Shown: piece by piece, positions 6,065-8,407 of the stretch
Numbering within the stretch: the first letter of the stretch is position 1
Layout of the letters: every line of letters begins with the position of its first letter
From: Gammaproteobacteria bacterium
Lineage (GTDB): Bacteria; Pseudomonadota; Gammaproteobacteria; Pseudomonadales; Azotimanducaceae
DNA: 8,407 bases
Assembly (NCBI GenBank): GCA_027295975.1
Contig: JAPUJX010000605.1
Coordinates: forward strand, 1 to 8,407
Direction: 5' to 3'
The notes under the pieces: model-generated
The model's input: the letters and a program-made list of their open reading frames with translations, nothing else
Told to the model about the DNA's origin: nothing
Database searches by the model: none
Position numbers and translations under genes: made by a program

Positions 6065-6093
6065 ATAATGAGAATAGTTCTCATTAATGTTAG
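6065..6093 (-). promoter_or_regulatory. candidate promoter of the porin operon, covered by the Fur box
   Basis: On the minus strand CTAACA (6093-6088) and CATTAT (6070-6065) are 17 bases apart, each matching four of six sigma-70 consensus positions. The Fur palindrome fills the spacer and -10 box, the usual place for Fur repression. The individual hexamers are weak, so the call rests mainly on position. Confidence 0.45.
6066..6086 (-). promoter_or_regulatory. Fur box upstream of the porin gene
   Basis: TAATGAGAA and TTCTCATTA form perfect nine-base arms around a three-base centre. With the preceding G-A the plus strand reads GATAATGAGAAT, close to the Fur consensus GATAATGATAATCATTATC. It sits in the 84-base gap between the feoB stop and the porin ATG, among genes for iron uptake. 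Fur with Fe(II) would be expected to repress the porin, FMN-binding and PepSY genes when iron is plentiful. Confidence 0.85.
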
Positions 6094-6099
6094 CGTCGA

Positions 6100-8223
6100 C
6101 TAATCGAGCTGAATCAGCGGAATGAGTTCCTGCTGTTGGCCGCGCCCCCAGTAGATGAGTCCGGCAAATCCTGCGCCAGCGAGCACCAGTACGCCGCCGG
6201 ACCACATGAGCGCTTCGGCGGGTGCCTCTGCGAGATGGCCTAGCTGATAACACAATACCGCGCTCGCGTAGGCGACTATCACCGACCAGCCGGTACTGAA
6301 GGTCGCCCAGAAAGCCCCGAGTTCCTTGAATATCACGCCGATGGTGGCGACACAGGGCATGTAGAGAAGGATGAACAACAGATAACTGAAAGCGCCTAAC
6401 TGTCCATCGAAGAGAGTCTGCATGGCACCGATGGTGGTGAGGGTAACGTCTTGCTCGGCGACCGCAGCCTCGATATCGGAAATTTCACCGACCCCGATGC
6501 CCAGTGGATCGGTGAACCGGTCGGCAAGCTGCGCCAGATTATCGGGGATGCTACGCAGGGCGGCATTTACCGTCGCCACCAGATCGACTTCAACGCCGCT
6601 TGGGCCCGGGCTATAGAGTGCATCGAGGGTACCGACCACCACTTCCTTGGCAAATATCCCCGTGAAGATACCGACCGTGGCGGGCCAGTTGTCGTCGCTG
6701 ATGCCCATGGGTCGGAACAATGGAGTGAGGGTTCGCCCAATTGCGGAAAGGGCGGACTTTTCGCTGTCCTGATTTCCGAAACTGCCGTCGGTACCGACGG
6801 AGCTGACCACGTTCAGAAAGATGACCACGAGCACGATCGCCTTACCCGCCCGCATGACGAATCCTTTCAGCCGTTGCCAGGTTTGCAGCACCAGGCCTTT
6901 CAACGTCGGCAGGTGATAAGCCGGCAACTCCAGAAGGAAGGGGCTTTGCCCGCCGCTGATCAGGTGTTTGCGAACGGCCATCGCGGACAACACGGCTACG
7001 ACAATGCCGAACAGATACAGCGCGAACACGACGTTTTGCCCATTACTCGGAAAAAAAGCGGTGGCGAACAAGGCATAAACGGTCAGCCGTGCACCGCATG
7101 ACATGTATGGCGCCATGATGGTGGTCAGGATGCGATCCGGTTGATTGTCGAGGGTACGGGTGGCCATGACGGCGGGAACGTTACAGCCGAAGCCGACAAT
7201 CAGCGGCACGAAAGATTTACCAGGCAAACCCAGCCGCTTGAGAAGCCTGTCCACTATGAAAGCGACTCGACCCATGTAACCGGAATCTTCGAGAAACGAC
7301 AGCGCCAGAAACAGGCACCCGATTACCGGTATGAAGGTGCCGACGAGTTGGACGCCCCCGCCGATGCCGTCGGCGAGGAACAAGGTGATCCAGTCGGGAA
7401 CACCGAGGTACCCCAGTAGCTGCCGTGGCCCCTCCACGAACAACACCGAACCCATTAAATCGAAGAACTCGATGAAGGCCGACCCTACGTTGATCGAGAA
7501 CATGAACATGAGATACATGGCGGCGAGGAAGATCGGGAAGGCGAGGAAACGATTCAGCACGACGGAATCTATGCGGTCGGTCACCGTGCGACGAATGGCG
7601 GTACTGCGCACGCACTGGCTTAGTAGTTCATCGATATAACGATATCGGGCGATCGGGGTTGCGAAGGATTTTGTCCCTGCGCCGGCGGCATCGCTCGCTG
7701 CCGCGTTTGCCTCGACACAGGCATTACGAGTCACGTTATCGATGGCATCCTTCAGAACTCCGATGCCTTCTTCGCGACTGGCGACTATCGGTACCACCGG
7801 GCATCCCAGCAGGATGGCGAGTTTCTCGCTGTCGATATGCTGACCAAAGCCGGCTGCGACATCCATCATGTTGAGCGCAACCACAACGGGCCGGTCCTGT
7901 TCGAGTAGTTCGGTTGTCAGATATAAACCGCGGGCGAGGCTGGAGGCGTCCACGACGTTGACCAGCACATCGAGCGTGCCATATTCGCCGGAGATACTTG
8001 CGCTGGCGATCTGCTCATCGATGGCATCCCCGAGGGGTTTGACGCTATAGGTGCCCGGTAGATCCTCCACGCCGACGACCCCCCCACCGTGCGGGTACTG
8101 GCCGGTTTTGCGTTCTACGGTCACCCCCGGCCAGTTTCCGACCCGCTGGTGGGTACCGGTGAACGCATTAAACAGCGTGGTCTTGCCGCAGTTGGGATTA
8201 CCGACGAGGGCGATGGTGGTCAT
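6100..8223 (-). CDS. feoB: Fe(II) transporter FeoB
   Basis: FeoB moves Fe(II) across the cytoplasmic membrane using an N-terminal GTPase-like domain. The 707-residue product shows the G motifs: G1 GNPNCGKT (8-15), the switch I threonine in NWPGVTVE (Thr35), G3 DLPG (54-57), G4 NMMD (118-121) and a G5-like ASREEG (148-153). The membrane part follows from about residue 226. It includes EDSGYMGR (312-319), the Gate motif GCNVPA (346-351), YMSCGARL (373-380) and a later FAKEVVVGTL, all FeoB hallmarks, with cysteines at 303, 347 and 376. It is somewhat shorter than E. coli FeoB (773), mainly at the C-terminal end, as in many bacteria. The ATG overlaps the feoA stop (ATGA, 8220-8223) and has no Shine-Dalgarno, so translation is coupled to feoA. 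No feoC-like gene follows; the porin operon does. Confidence 0.97.
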   Translation of the reverse strand: MTTIALVGNPNCGKTTLFNAFTGTHQRVGNWPGVTVERKTGQYPHGGGVVGVEDLPGTYSVKPLGDAIDEQIASASISGEYGTLDVLVNVVDASSLARGLYLTTELLEQDRPVVVALNMMDVAAGFGQHIDSEKLAILLGCPVVPIVASREEGIGVLKDAIDNVTRNACVEANAAASDAAGAGTKSFATPIARYRYIDELLSQCVRSTAIRRTVTDRIDSVVLNRFLAFPIFLAAMYLMFMFSINVGSAFIEFFDLMGSVLFVEGPRQLLGYLGVPDWITLFLADGIGGGVQLVGTFIPVIGCLFLALSFLEDSGYMGRVAFIVDRLLKRLGLPGKSFVPLIVGFGCNVPAVMATRTLDNQPDRILTTIMAPYMSCGARLTVYALFATAFFPSNGQNVVFALYLFGIVVAVLSAMAVRKHLISGGQSPFLLELPAYHLPTLKGLVLQTWQRLKGFVMRAGKAIVLVVIFLNVVSSVGTDGSFGNQDSEKSALSAIGRTLTPLFRPMGISDDNWPATVGIFTGIFAKEVVVGTLDALYSPGPSGVEVDLVATVNAALRSIPDNLAQLADRFTDPLGIGVGEISDIEAAVAEQDVTLTTIGAMQTLFDGQLGAFSYLLFILLYMPCVATIGVIFKELGAFWATFSTGWSVIVAYASAVLCYQLGHLAEAPAEALMWSGGVLVLAGAGFAGLIYWGRGQQQELIPLIQLD

Positions 8224-8407
8224 GGTACGTTCAATATCAGGCTGTGGGCTTCCGCGGGCCGTAACACCAGGGAAAAACCACGAAATCTGATTTCGATCGG
8301 GTTACCCAACGGCGCTACCCGCTTCACTTCGATCTCGGTTCCGGGAACGAGGCCGAGTTGCATCAGGCGTTGCGTGTAACCGGATTCGTCCCGGAAACCA
8401 CTGACCC
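8220..8407 (-). CDS. feoA: FeoA, C-terminal part (5' end outside window)
   Basis: The frame entering from the right edge (first full codon ending at 8405) encodes the last 61 residues of FeoA, the small SH3-like cytoplasmic protein that associates with FeoB and supports Fe(II) uptake. The visible sequence contains SGYTQRLMQLGLVPGTEIEV and then RVAPLGNPIEIRFRGFSLVLRPAEA, matching the conserved core of E. coli FeoA (YRQKLLSLGMLPG ... VRVAPLGDPI ... SLVLRK). Probably about 15-20 N-terminal residues are missing. The TGA stop overlaps the feoB ATG. Any promoter and Fur site for feoAB would lie to the right of the window. Confidence 0.93.
   Translation of the reverse strand, partial: VSGFRDESGYTQRLMQLGLVPGTEIEVKRVAPLGNPIEIRFRGFSLVLRPAEAHSLILNVP

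Noticed and set aside
6016..6099. A feoC gene after feoB
   Set aside because: The 84-base gap is too short for feoC and is filled by the Fur site, the promoter and the porin leader.
6451..7101. Long open frame of 216 codons on the plus strand opposite feoB
   Set aside because: It lies wholly antisense to a certain feoB, its product is low in hydrophobic order and rich in His, Gln and Gly, and it has no recognisable domain.

Overview
The window looks like a piece of a moderately GC-rich gammaproteobacterial chromosome, probably from a free-living (perhaps marine) organism. This placement is an inference from the Feo system with a consensus-like Fur box, the zinc-binding anti-sigma factor, and the style of the porin and of the FMN-binding/PepSY proteins. 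No rRNA, tRNA, CRISPR array, transposase or prophage gene was seen, and no gene-free stretch exceeds 300 bases.

Left end, plus strand (1-1159): the C-terminal part of a bacterial Ku protein (non-homologous end joining) is followed after 12 bases by a gene fusing a MerR-type DNA-binding domain to TPR repeats. The pair ends in a tight convergent junction of 20 bases with the minus-strand genes; everything from 1180 to the right end is on the minus strand.

Minus strand, in order of transcription from right to left: feoA (5' part outside the window) and feoB overlap by ATGA and encode cytoplasmic-membrane Fe(II) uptake. An 84-base gap downstream of feoB holds a near-perfect Fur palindrome and a plausible promoter. 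Next come an outer-membrane porin with an N-terminal coiled coil, an exported FMN-binding protein with a covalent flavinylation motif (DGITGAT), and a two-helix PepSY-associated membrane protein. Together these make a plausible iron-responsive module in which a porin admits iron, an extracytoplasmic flavoprotein and its membrane partner reduce Fe(III), and FeoAB imports Fe(II). The reductase role is inferred, not shown.

After a further gap (3160-3352) comes a three-gene overlapping operon (3159 to 1180): an ECF sigma factor, a membrane-anchored zinc-type anti-sigma factor with a periplasmic coiled-coil tail, and an exported coiled-coil protein of unknown family with two cysteines. This looks like a self-contained envelope-sensing unit. 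Whether it is linked to the iron genes is unknown.
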